Assembly (NCBI GenBank): GCA_905197685.1
Contig: CAJJZS010000001.1
Span: 434,001-498,000 of the forward strand
Length of the DNA stretch: 64,000 nt
Direction: 5' to 3'
Source: an uncultured Oscillospiraceae bacterium
GTDB taxonomy: Bacteria; Bacillota; Clostridia; Oscillospirales; Ruminococcaceae
The first letter of the stretch is position 1. The number at the start of each line of letters is the position of its first letter. The notes beneath the pieces were generated by a model. It saw only the letters and a list, made by a program, of their open reading frames with translations, was not told the origin of the DNA and did not search any database. Positions 8,101-16,771 of this stretch are shown in pieces. Both the position numbers and the translations under genes were made by a program.

Positions 8101-8943
8101 TTAGATAACTTCTGTTGCGTGGCGGGTAACATGGCAGCCCAAGTTGACTGCTACCGGTAAACTGGAAACATGGGTCGGGTAAGACATGATATTGACTGCC
8201 AAAGCGGTAACTGTTCCGCCCATATTTTCCGGACCGATGCCAAGACGGTTGACACGATCTAAAATTTCACTTTCCATATCGGTATAATACAGCTTTTTGT
8301 TGTAGGTAAACAGGTCGCGGCACAGCGCTTTTTTGGCAAGCAAGGTACACATTTCGGTGTTTCCTCCGATTCCGACTCCGATAATCAAAGGAGTACAGGA
8401 TTTTCCCTTGTTTGCCTGAACACAGTCCACAACATAACGGATAATATCCTCTTTGGTTGCGCTTGCATGGAACATCTTCATAGAGCTTGCGTTTTCACTT
8501 CCTGCACCCTGCGGAACCACAGTCAAAGTAATGCTGTTGCCGGGAACCAAACGAGTATGGATAATTGCGGGGGTATTGTCCTCGGTGTTTTGACGGTTTA
8601 AGGGGTCATGCACAACCGATTTTCTCAGATTTCCTTCTGTATATGCCTGACGAACTCCTTCGTTTACGGCGTCCTCAAATAACTCTCCCGCAATATGCAC
8701 ATCTTGTCCGATATCGGCAAAAATAACAACCATACCGGTATCCTGACAGATTGGAATACTGGTGTGCTGGGAAGTTTTATAATTTTCGATAATGCTGTTG
8801 ATTGCTCGTTTTCCGTTTGGAGAAATCTCGCAGTCATAAGCGGTATCCAATGTCAGTTTGATGTCGGACGGTAAAAATTTGTTTGCGCGCAGACATAAAT
8901 TTTTTACGGTACGGGTAATCGTTTCGGATGTGATAGTTCTCAT
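8101..8943 (-). CDS. Class I fumarate hydratase (or tartrate dehydratase) alpha subunit, unpaired
   Basis: A 280-residue protein matching the N-terminal catalytic domain of iron-sulfur fumarases (TtdA/FumA-alpha type). Recognisable blocks are PICQDTGMVVIFADIG (about 82-97, with a cluster Cys), GSENASSMKMFH (about 148), CTPLIIGVGIGGN (about 182) and a final VNLGCHVTRHA. In two-subunit forms the beta subunit gene normally follows directly; here the gene ends at a terminator and no beta gene is in the window. The amidohydrolase lies 13 bases upstream, so the two form an operon. Substrate could be fumarate/malate, tartrate or a related hydroxy acid. Confidence 0.85.
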   Translation of the reverse strand: MRTITSETITRTVKNLCLRANKFLPSDIKLTLDTAYDCEISPNGKRAINSIIENYKTSQHTSIPICQDTGMVVIFADIGQDVHIAGELFEDAVNEGVRQAYTEGNLRKSVVHDPLNRQNTEDNTPAIIHTRLVPGNSITLTVVPQGAGSENASSMKMFHASATKEDIIRYVVDCVQANKGKSCTPLIIGVGIGGNTEMCTLLAKKALCRDLFTYNKKLYYTDMESEILDRVNRLGIGPENMGGTVTALAVNIMSYPTHVSSLPVAVNLGCHVTRHATEVI

Positions 8944-8956
8944 AAAAAAGCCCTCC

Positions 8957-10135
8957 TTATGATTTTACGATATTGCCGTTAATAGAAACCAAACAAGGTT
9001 TTGCTGCTAATGTAAGCGGGTCGCAGGAAAAAACAGAGAAATCGGCATCTTTTCCGACCTTTAACGAACCGACTCGTTCATCAATACCGACAATCTGCGC
9101 AGCGTGAATGGTAATTGCCGCCAAAGCCTGCATATAGTCCATTCCTTCCCGAACTGCCATACCTGCGCAAACCGGAAGTAAACCAATCGGCATAACATTG
9201 TAATCGGTACAGATGGCAGTCATGATTCCGTGGCGGGAAAGAATTGCCGGATTGGAATCGGACGCGTTGCAAAGTTCCGGTTTGCTGCGTGTTGTCATAA
9301 TCGGTCCGGTGATTGCTTTGGCATTTTCTTGCGCCAATTCTTCGGCAATCAGGTGTCCCTCGGTACAGTGAACCAAAACATAGTCCAGATGAAATTCTTT
9401 TGCGATACGAATGGCAGTAAAGATATCGTCGGCTCGGTGACAATGAAAATGCGCTTTCAGCTCTCCCTTTATCACAGGAACCAGAGCGTCGCATTTTGCG
9501 TCAAACTCCGGTGGGTCGGTATCCTCGTCCTCCTGAGATTTGCAAATATCTTCATAGTATCGCTGCGCTTTTTTCAGCTGTTCCCGAATTAAGGCAGCGG
9601 TCGCCATTCTTGTCATCGGAGTTTCCGATTTATCGTTGTAACAGTTTTTGGGGTTTTCTCCCAAAGCAAATTTCATGGCAACCGGCTCTTTTACGGTCAT
9701 ACGATCCACATTTTTTCCGTATGTTTTCATAGCAAGAAACTGTCCGCCGATTGGATTTGCGCTTCCCGGACCGGTAATTACAGTTGTTACCGCAGCCTCA
9801 ACCGCCTCTTCAAAGCTTTTGTTTAAAGGATTTACCGCATCAATTCCGCGAAGGTGAGGCGTAATCGGGTCGGTAATTTCGTTTAAATCGTCGCCCTCAA
9901 AATTTAATCCTTCTTCGGCAAGTCCCATATGACAGTGAGCGTCAATAAAGCCGGGATAAATTGTTTTGCCGGACAGATCCATTATTTCTTCTCCGTTGTC
10001 CGGCAAAGGGCAGTCGGACATCGGACCCAAAGCGCGAATGATTCCGTTTTGTACTTGAAGGAATCCGTCCGAAACGGTAAGAAATCCGTTTTCACACGGT
10101 TCCATTGTCATCAGGTTAGCATGAATAAAAAGCAT
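8957..10135 (-). CDS. Metal-dependent amidohydrolase (imidazolonepropionase-like)
   Basis: A 392-residue amidohydrolase superfamily enzyme with a composite beta domain at both ends and a TIM barrel. The N-terminal metal motif is IDAHCHMGL (about 62-70), followed by HFHCHRADDI near 229, VLVHCTEGH near 251 and the metal Asp region TAICTDYN near 310. The end KVGKDADFSVFSCDP is typical of the superfamily. Substrate is unknown; related proteins hydrolyse cyclic amides. GGAGG lies ahead of the ATG, with a TTTTCA-17-TATAAT promoter upstream. It precedes the fumarase-like gene in a two-gene operon. Confidence 0.85.
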   Translation of the reverse strand: MLFIHANLMTMEPCENGFLTVSDGFLQVQNGIIRALGPMSDCPLPDNGEEIMDLSGKTIYPGFIDAHCHMGLAEEGLNFEGDDLNEITDPITPHLRGIDAVNPLNKSFEEAVEAAVTTVITGPGSANPIGGQFLAMKTYGKNVDRMTVKEPVAMKFALGENPKNCYNDKSETPMTRMATAALIREQLKKAQRYYEDICKSQEDEDTDPPEFDAKCDALVPVIKGELKAHFHCHRADDIFTAIRIAKEFHLDYVLVHCTEGHLIAEELAQENAKAITGPIMTTRSKPELCNASDSNPAILSRHGIMTAICTDYNVMPIGLLPVCAGMAVREGMDYMQALAAITIHAAQIVGIDERVGSLKVGKDADFSVFSCDPLTLAAKPCLVSINGNIVKS

Positions 10136-10176
10136 ATCAAACCTCCAACGCAGAGCGTATCAAAATAATTATTTTT

Positions 10177-10205
10177 ATTATACACTAAAAAAGATGTTTT
10201 GAAAA
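10177..10205 (-). promoter_or_regulatory. Sigma-A-type promoter of the amidohydrolase operon
   Basis: On the minus strand TTTTCA (10200-10205) is separated by 17 bases from a perfect TATAAT (10177-10182). The start codon is about 40 bases downstream. Confidence 0.6.
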
Positions 10206-10344
10206 CCACTTTTTGTGCATTATTTGCTATATTTTTTGCTGTACAAAGGATAGTTTGCTCCGGATTTTTCTGCTTGCTTTTTGATTCGGTTTTCTTTAAA
10301 AACAATAAAATTAAAAACTTATCGCAAGAAATTTCAAATAGATA

Positions 10345-10373
10345 TTGAGAGAGTCAAGGGGATATGATAAAAT
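10345..10373 (+). promoter_or_regulatory. Sigma-A-type promoter of the ABC-F gene
   Basis: TTGAGA (10345-10350), 17 bases, TAAAAT (10368-10373), with a 66-base leader before the ATG at 10440. The rest of the divergent 10136-10433 gap shows only AT-rich sequence and the facing amidohydrolase promoter. Confidence 0.6.
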
Positions 10374-10439
10374 GGAAGAAGATAGAAAGGTCGATTTTCT
10401 AAATATCCCTTTCATTATTAAAAAAACGGAGAAATGTTT

Positions 10440-12347
10440 ATGATAGTATCACTGGAAAATGTATTTAAATATTACGGCGCAGACTGTATTTTAAGAGATG
10501 TTTGCGCAGCAATCAACGAAAAAGACCGAATCGGTTTGGTCGGCGCAAACGGCGAGGGAAAAACAACACTGCTCAATGTGCTTACCGGCGCTTTGGATTA
10601 TGAGGAAGGTTCTGTCAATCGAACCAACGGAAAGGTTATCGGTTATCTAAAACAGAACAGCGGACTGGCAAACGGAAAAACCATTCAGCAGGAAATGGAA
10701 GCTGTTTTTGCCGATTTGATTGCGTTGGGCGAAGAGGTAGACGCTCTTCAGAAAAAAATGGCTTTGGTACACGAAAATCCAACCGAGTATGAGGCGGTGT
10801 CTGCCGAATATACCAAGAAACTGGCTCGTTTTGAGGCAAGGGACGGTTATCAGATTCAGGTGAAGATAAATACCATATTAAACGGTATGGGGTTTGGCGA
10901 TTATGACCGCAACATTATTACGGATAATCTGTCCGGCGGAGAAAAAACAAGACTGGCAACAGCGCGTCTTTTGTTGATGGAGCCGGATTTGCTGATTTTG
11001 GACGAGCCGACCAACCACTTGGATTTCAAAACGCTGAGCTGGTTGGAAGACTACCTTGCCGCATATAAAGGAGCAATTTTGGTTGTATCGCATGACCGTT
11101 ACTTTTTAAACCGATTGGTGAATCATATCTGGGAATTGGAAAGAACGGTGCTGACTGCCTATCGCGGCAATTACTCTTCTTATGTTGTACAGAAAAAAGA
11201 GCGGGTGGAGCGTCAGCTCAAAGAATACGAGCTTCAGCAGGAACAGATTAAGTCGATGGAGGAATTTATCGCTAAAAATATTGTGCGCGCCTCCACCTCT
11301 AAAAGCGCAAAATCCCGAATTGCCGCTTTGGAGCGCATGGATCGAATCGAAAAACCGGTTATCTGGGAAAAGAAAGCTGCATTTCGATTTGAATATGATG
11401 AACCTCCGGTTAAAGATGTTTTCCACGGAGAGGATTTAAGTATCGCAGTGGGAGAAGGGACAAATCGGAAAGTTTTATGCAAAGATATGCGGTTGGATGT
11501 GATGCGCGGCGAAAAAATTGCAATCATCGGACAGAACGGCGTCGGAAAATCTTCCTTATTAAAGGCAATTCAGAATCTGATTCCGTTGCAGTCGGGACAT
11601 TTTGAATGGGGACAAAAGGTAAAAACAACCTACTATGAACAGGAAAACCGCCAGCTGCACCCCGAAAAAACAGCAATCAATGAAATATGGGACCGTTTTC
11701 CGAATATGTATGAGGTAGAGGTCCGCAATATTTTGGGGCGCGTTCTCCTTTCCGGCGACGATGTATATAAAAAGGTAGGAAGTCTTTCCGGCGGAGAAAG
11801 GGCGAAGGTTGCCTTTGCCATCATGATGTTGGAGCGAGGAAATGTTCTTATCCTGGACGAACCGACCAACCATTTGGATATCGGCAGCAAAGAGGTATTG
11901 GAAGATGCTCTGGAAGCCTTTGACGGTACGATTATCATGGTATCTCATGACCGTTATTTGCTCAACCGAATTCCAACAAAAATTATCGAAATGACTTCGG
12001 AAGGTTACGAAATTTACAATGGCAAATATGATTTCTATCTGGAAAATAAGGTGGAATCGCAGCCGCAAAAAGCAGAACCGACCGAAGAGAAAAAGCAGGC
12101 GGCGCAAAAGTTTTACAAAACAAAGGCAGACCGCGCAAAACAGGCAGCTGCAAGAAAACGAATCTCTTTCCTGGAAAAGACAATGGAAGAAAATGAACAT
12201 CGGATTGCTGAATTGACGGAACAAATGTCCTCTCCGGAAATTGCGGCAGATTATCAAAAGGTAGAAGAAATCTGCGCTCAGATTGAGTTTTTGAAAAATC
12301 AAAACGATGAATATGGGGAAGAGTGGTTGCTTCTGTCCGAAGAATAA
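10440..12347 (+). CDS. ABC-F family ATP-binding cassette protein
   Basis: A cytosolic protein of 635 residues with two ABC domains and no membrane segments. Domain 1 has GANGEGKTT, LSGGEKTR and LLILDEPTNHLD; domain 2 has GQNGVGKSS, LSGGERAK and LILDEPTNHLD, each followed by SHDRY. A charged linker lies between them and a coiled-coil tail follows after about 560. ABC-F proteins act on the ribosome, as translation factors or by protecting it from antibiotics; it resembles the Uup/YdiF housekeeping type. I start at 10440 because CGGAG is eight bases upstream; an ATG at 10434 is too close to it. Confidence 0.88.
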   Translation: MIVSLENVFKYYGADCILRDVCAAINEKDRIGLVGANGEGKTTLLNVLTGALDYEEGSVNRTNGKVIGYLKQNSGLANGKTIQQEMEAVFADLIALGEEVDALQKKMALVHENPTEYEAVSAEYTKKLARFEARDGYQIQVKINTILNGMGFGDYDRNIITDNLSGGEKTRLATARLLLMEPDLLILDEPTNHLDFKTLSWLEDYLAAYKGAILVVSHDRYFLNRLVNHIWELERTVLTAYRGNYSSYVVQKKERVERQLKEYELQQEQIKSMEEFIAKNIVRASTSKSAKSRIAALERMDRIEKPVIWEKKAAFRFEYDEPPVKDVFHGEDLSIAVGEGTNRKVLCKDMRLDVMRGEKIAIIGQNGVGKSSLLKAIQNLIPLQSGHFEWGQKVKTTYYEQENRQLHPEKTAINEIWDRFPNMYEVEVRNILGRVLLSGDDVYKKVGSLSGGERAKVAFAIMMLERGNVLILDEPTNHLDIGSKEVLEDALEAFDGTIIMVSHDRYLLNRIPTKIIEMTSEGYEIYNGKYDFYLENKVESQPQKAEPTEEKKQAAQKFYKTKADRAKQAAARKRISFLEKTMEENEHRIAELTEQMSSPEIAADYQKVEEICAQIEFLKNQNDEYGEEWLLLSEE

Positions 12348-12368
12348 AGAAAGGAAGGCTATCTTTCG

Positions 12369-13739
12369 GTGAAATTAAATACAAATAAAAAATATACGAC
12401 GATTGCAATCTATTCGTTTTTGGTGATTATCTGCTCCATAACCTTTTTCTATCTGGTTCATGAGCATACCGCAGTAATGCGGATTTTAGGGGGATTGTTT
12501 GATTTACTGACCCCATTTATTTACGGAGCGGTGCTTGCGTATATCTTAAATCCAATCTTAAATTGGTTGGAAGAAAAGCTGTTTCCGAAAATTTTTAAAG
12601 ATAAACTTTCTAAACGAAGCAGGCGAGCGATTGCCGTTTTGCTCTCCCTTATTTTTGCAGGCGCAGTGGTAGCGGTCTTTTTGGCAATCTTAATTCCGCA
12701 GCTTATGGAAAGCATAGACAGCCTGGCGCGCTCAATTTACGCATTTTTGCCGCAGGCGCAGGTTATGCTCAATGATTTTATTGCAGAATACGGAACAAAT
12801 GATGTGGTAGCGGGCATTTTCTCTGTTTTGGGAGTTGATGTTTCCGACCCGTCTATGGCGCTGCAAAAACTGGCTTCCCAAAGCTATACCTTTTTAACGC
12901 AGGTTCTTCCGAATTTGTTTGGCGGAGTGCTGAAATTTACCAGCGGGTTAATTGATGTGGTTGTCGGCATTATTATTTCCATTTATTTGCTGCTTTCCAA
13001 AGAGGTATTCTACGCGCAGGTGAAAAAATTTCTGTTTGCCTTTTTCCCAAAACGCTTTACTCAGGCTCTGTTAAATCTTACCCATGACAGCAACTCCATT
13101 TTCTGCGGATTTATTTCCGGCAAGATTTTGGACTCTGCCATTATCGGTGTACTTTGCTTTATCGGCTGTACTGTATTGGGAATGCCGTACACCGTTTTGG
13201 TCAGCTTTATTGTCGGTGTTACCAATGTTATCCCTTATTTCGGACCGTTTATCGGCGCAATCCCGAGTATCTTTATTATTATGATTGCGGACCCGATCAA
13301 ATCTCTGATTTTTGCGGTGTTCGTTTTGGTTCTCCAACAGGTTGACGGAAATATCATCGGTCCTAAGATTTTGGGTGATTCTACCGGATTATCCGCTTTC
13401 TGGGTTATCTTTGCCGTTACCTTCTTCGGCGGTTTGTTTGGCTTTGTCGGAATGTTAATCGGTGTTCCGACCTTTGCAGTCATCTACGCGTTGGTTCGCA
13501 ATATGGCAGAATATCTTTTAAGCAAAAAGGGCATGAAAACACAAACGCCGGATTTTGCTTCTCAGGAACATCCGATTTTTCAGAAAGTAGATTATCACAC
13601 CAGCTATCAGTCACCTCGCTCGGGTGTAGAGGTTTGTGATTTGGACGGAAATCAGCCCGAAACCGAGGAACAGCGCAACGAATATATGGATCATCAAAAT
13701 TTGAAAAGGGAAGAACCGTCAGAAAAGGATGAACAATAG
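12369..13739 (+). CDS. AI-2E family transporter (PerM/YtvI-like membrane protein)
   Basis: A 456-residue polytopic membrane protein. Hydrophobic helices near residues 15-60 and 85-115 are followed by a soluble segment, then a helix cluster from about 190 to 375 containing the typical NVIPYFGPFIGAIPS and GNIIGPKILGDSTGLS motifs. The last ~75 residues are hydrophilic. Members of this family are proposed exporters of small molecules or ions; the substrate cannot be read here. It starts with GTG after an AAGGAAGG site, and the helicase GTG overlaps its stop by one base. Confidence 0.88.
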   Translation: MKLNTNKKYTTIAIYSFLVIICSITFFYLVHEHTAVMRILGGLFDLLTPFIYGAVLAYILNPILNWLEEKLFPKIFKDKLSKRSRRAIAVLLSLIFAGAVVAVFLAILIPQLMESIDSLARSIYAFLPQAQVMLNDFIAEYGTNDVVAGIFSVLGVDVSDPSMALQKLASQSYTFLTQVLPNLFGGVLKFTSGLIDVVVGIIISIYLLLSKEVFYAQVKKFLFAFFPKRFTQALLNLTHDSNSIFCGFISGKILDSAIIGVLCFIGCTVLGMPYTVLVSFIVGVTNVIPYFGPFIGAIPSIFIIMIADPIKSLIFAVFVLVLQQVDGNIIGPKILGDSTGLSAFWVIFAVTFFGGLFGFVGMLIGVPTFAVIYALVRNMAEYLLSKKGMKTQTPDFASQEHPIFQKVDYHTSYQSPRSGVEVCDLDGNQPETEEQRNEYMDHQNLKREEPSEKDEQ

Positions 13740-15883
13740 TGCAGAATTTGATTCTTCATTATTTAAGTGAAAGATTTGATATTCAGCTGACAGAACAGCA
13801 ACGCCGCGCCGTCGAAACAATCAGCGGTCCGGTGCTGCTGCTGGCAGTTCCCGGAGCGGGAAAAACAACGGTTATGGTCGCAAGGATTGCCAATATGATT
13901 TACTGTCATCACATTCCGGCAGAGTCTGTTCTGACCATCACCTTTTCCAAAGCCGGAGCGATTGATATGAAAAGAAGGTATCATCGCCTTTTTTCCGATT
14001 TGGGAAATCAGGAACCTGCTTTCTGCACCATTCATTCCTTTTGTTATCAGGTAGTAGGAACCTATTGCCGAATCACCGGAGGGACAACGCCGCGTCTGAT
14101 TGAAGCAAAGGAACGCAGTATCGCGCTCAGAGAACTGTATCAAAGGATAAACGGTGAATTTTTATCGGAAGATTTAGAGGAAGAATTAATTTCTAATCTG
14201 AGCTTTATCAAAAACGCGATGTTAAAGCAGGAGGAAGCGGAGGACCACAACATTCTGGAAACGCAGATTAGAAATCTTTGGAAATTGTATCAGGAGTACA
14301 GCGCATGGAAAAAGAAAAATGCCCTGATGGACTTTGACGATATGCTTGGATATACCCTGACGATTTTCCGCCGCTACCCCGATATTTTAGCAGCCTATCA
14401 GCAGCGCTATCAGTATATCTGTGTGGACGAGGCGCAGGATACCTCAAAGCTGCAATATGCCGTTCTGTTTTTGCTGTCGGGAAAGGGTCAAAAGGGAAGA
14501 GAAAACAATCTGTTTTTGGTGGGGGACGAGGATCAAAGTATCTATCGTTTTCGAGGCGCCTGTCCGCAGACGCTGCTTCACTTTACCCAATCCTTTCCCA
14601 ATGCGCAGCTTTTAAAGATGGAAGAAAACTTCAGAAGCACAAAGCAGATTGTCGCTCGGGCAAACCGTTTTATTTCTTTTAACAAGCAGCGTTATCCCAA
14701 AAATATGTTCACGCAAAATGAGGAAGGTGTTCCGATAGAGGTAAAACATCTGCATGATTTTTCGGAGCAATACCATACGGCAATCAATGCCTATCTCAAC
14801 GAATCGGGAACCACGGCGATTATTTACCGCAATCATCTTTCGGCAATTCCGATGGCGGATATTTTGGAACGCAACGATATTGATTTTTATGTCAAAGAAC
14901 ATAAGGTTCGGTTAAAAAGCAACTATGTAATCGGGGATATTTTGGCATTTTTTTCGCTGAGCTACGATAAGGGGGATTTTTCTGCCTTTTCCCGTATCTT
15001 TTACAAGACGGCTTCCTGTCTGAAAAGGAATATGCTTCCCCATATTTCTCAGGCTCCGCTTTTGGAAAAGGAGAGCTTTTTTGACCGAATGATTATGATT
15101 TGCGATGAAAACCAGAACACCGGAAAGATTCGCTACCTTGATATTATGATAGAACAGCTGAAAACAATGTCGCCTTCCAAAGCGATGGACAGTATCCTGT
15201 ATCAAATCGGGTATTTAAGCTATCTGGAATATACCAGCGGAGCAGGATATTCGATGCAGGCGCAAAAGCTGAATATTTTAACAAGTCTTGCCTCGCGGGT
15301 GAAAACGGTAGAAGAATTTTTAAACCGAATCGACGAGCTGGACGAGGTGATTGCGCAGCATTCCGAGCATAACCATGCAAGGCTTACTTTGACAACGGTT
15401 CATTCGGCAAAGGGATTGGAGTTTGATACGGTAATTCTGCTGGATTGTATCGACGATGTTTTTCCTGCACATTCTGCGGTGGAAAAATGGAAAACCGGCA
15501 TGGAGGAGGAGATGGAGGAAGAAGCCAGACTGTTTTATGTTGCCTGTACCAGGGCAAAAAAACGGCTGATTATTCCGTATTCCAACTATTCTGCCAACAA
15601 TCCGGTTGTCCCGTCTCGGTTTGTATTCCGATTAACCCAAGAGGACGAACCCGATTCTCAAAAAGGAAACAGCTCGGCGCAATCCGGAGCGCTGCGCCTG
15701 TTTCCGGGATTGTATATCGAACATAAAAATTTCGGGAAAGGTCAGGTTGTCAGCGTTGACCGAAAGCGGGGTGTTTTTACCGTATTTTTCGGTTCCAACG
15801 GAACCAGAACCTTAACCTTAACCTTAGAGCTTTTAAAGAGCAATACCATACGAGCGATAGAAAAAGGAGATGGGAAACGATGA
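13739..15883 (+). CDS. UvrD/PcrA-type DNA helicase
   Basis: A superfamily 1A 3'-5' helicase of 714 residues. Motifs in order: LTEQQRRAVE (Q motif), LAVPGAGKTT (Walker A, about 36), TITFSKAGA, FCTIHSF, YICVDEAQDT (Walker B), VGDEDQSIYRFRGA, LTTVHSAKGLEFDTVIL and YVACTRAKKRL. The C terminus has a Tudor-like HKNFGKGQVVSVDRKRG segment, as in PcrA. At 714 residues it is slightly shorter than housekeeping PcrA/UvrD, so it may be a second helicase beside a main PcrA. GTG start overlapping the upstream stop; rlmA overlaps its stop as ATGA. Confidence 0.9.
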   Translation: MQNLILHYLSERFDIQLTEQQRRAVETISGPVLLLAVPGAGKTTVMVARIANMIYCHHIPAESVLTITFSKAGAIDMKRRYHRLFSDLGNQEPAFCTIHSFCYQVVGTYCRITGGTTPRLIEAKERSIALRELYQRINGEFLSEDLEEELISNLSFIKNAMLKQEEAEDHNILETQIRNLWKLYQEYSAWKKKNALMDFDDMLGYTLTIFRRYPDILAAYQQRYQYICVDEAQDTSKLQYAVLFLLSGKGQKGRENNLFLVGDEDQSIYRFRGACPQTLLHFTQSFPNAQLLKMEENFRSTKQIVARANRFISFNKQRYPKNMFTQNEEGVPIEVKHLHDFSEQYHTAINAYLNESGTTAIIYRNHLSAIPMADILERNDIDFYVKEHKVRLKSNYVIGDILAFFSLSYDKGDFSAFSRIFYKTASCLKRNMLPHISQAPLLEKESFFDRMIMICDENQNTGKIRYLDIMIEQLKTMSPSKAMDSILYQIGYLSYLEYTSGAGYSMQAQKLNILTSLASRVKTVEEFLNRIDELDEVIAQHSEHNHARLTLTTVHSAKGLEFDTVILLDCIDDVFPAHSAVEKWKTGMEEEMEEEARLFYVACTRAKKRLIIPYSNYSANNPVVPSRFVFRLTQEDEPDSQKGNSSAQSGALRLFPGLYIEHKNFGKGQVVSVDRKRGVFTVFFGSNGTRTLTLTLELLKSNTIRAIEKGDGKR

Positions 15884-16728
15884 GCATTTTGATTTGTCCA
15901 AACTGTAAAAGCAGGCTGTATCGGGAGGAAGGCAGCTTTTTATGTAAGCACGGTCACCGGTTTGATCTGTCCTTCTCGGGATATCTGCACCTGCTGCCGT
16001 CCAACCATATGCGCTCCAAAATTCCCGGAGACAATAAACAGATGGTGAAAGCCAGAAGGGATTTTTTAACAAAGGGATATTATCAGCCAATCAGCGATCT
16101 GCTGAATCGGGAAGTTTTGCGCTTTTGTAAAAGAGGAACGGAACTTCAGGTTTTAGACGCAGGTTGCGGAGAAGGATATTATACCCAGCGTCTGGCGGAG
16201 GCAATGCAAGCCGACGGACTTTCGTTTCAGATAACCGGTTTGGATATTTCCAAATTTGCAGTTGATGCCGCAGCAAAAAGCGCCTTAAAACAGCCGCAGC
16301 TGTCCGATTGTTTGCAGTATGGGGTAGCCAGCGTTTTTGACCTGCCGGTGAAAGACCATTCCTGCCATGTTGTAACAAACCTGTTTGCTCCGGTTTGTCC
16401 GGAAGAATACAGCCGCGTGTTAAAACGAGGCGGAATCTTGGTATTTGCCGTTACCTCAACCAAACATCTGTGGGAGTTAAAGGAAAGCATCTATGAAACC
16501 CCTTATGAAAATGAAAAGTTTGACCATGAATATGAAGGCTTTTCCATGATAGGCAAAGAAAAAGCAACAACAACGATTTCCCTGCAAACCCAGGAAGAAA
16601 TTGATAACCTGTTTACCATGACTCCATATTACTATAAATCTTCTGTGGAGGCAGTTCAAAAGCTGCATGGTTTAGGGCATTTGACAACACAGATTGATGT
16701 AGATGTCATTACTTATCGCAAACAATAA
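15880..16728 (+). CDS. rlmA: 23S rRNA guanine-N1 methyltransferase, RlmA family
   Basis: A 282-residue SAM-dependent methyltransferase. The N-terminal zinc module shows LICPNCKSRLY, then FLCKHGHRFDLSFSGYLHLL, the Cys/His ligands typical of RlmA. The SAM-binding motif is VLDAGCGEGYYT near 90, followed by GLDISKFAV. In Gram-positive bacteria this family methylates G748 in 23S rRNA (RlmAII, tylosin resistance), in Gram-negatives G745; which applies is not visible. The ATG overlaps the helicase stop, and a terminator follows four bases after its own stop. Confidence 0.88.
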   Translation: MSILICPNCKSRLYREEGSFLCKHGHRFDLSFSGYLHLLPSNHMRSKIPGDNKQMVKARRDFLTKGYYQPISDLLNREVLRFCKRGTELQVLDAGCGEGYYTQRLAEAMQADGLSFQITGLDISKFAVDAAAKSALKQPQLSDCLQYGVASVFDLPVKDHSCHVVTNLFAPVCPEEYSRVLKRGGILVFAVTSTKHLWELKESIYETPYENEKFDHEYEGFSMIGKEKATTTISLQTQEEIDNLFTMTPYYYKSSVEAVQKLHGLGHLTTQIDVDVITYRKQ

Positions 16729-16730
16729 TC

Positions 16731-16766
16731 AAAGAGGTATCCGAAATTTTTCGGATACCTCTTTTG
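16731..16766. terminator. Intrinsic terminator after rlmA
   Basis: Inverted repeat with 14-base arms (16731-16744 and 16751-16764), AT loop and a TTTT run. It separates rlmA from the converging yibE/F-like gene and has T runs on both strands. Confidence 0.85.
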
Positions 16767-16771
16767 TTACA

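Noticed and set aside
10111..10305. A 64-residue minus-strand frame upstream of the amidohydrolase
   Set aside because: Lys/Asn-rich translation of an AT-rich promoter region, and it would overlap the amidohydrolase start.
11559..12302. A 247-codon minus-strand frame opposite the ABC-F gene
   Set aside because: Shadow of a clearly conserved plus-strand ATPase; low-complexity Phe/Leu/Arg-rich product.
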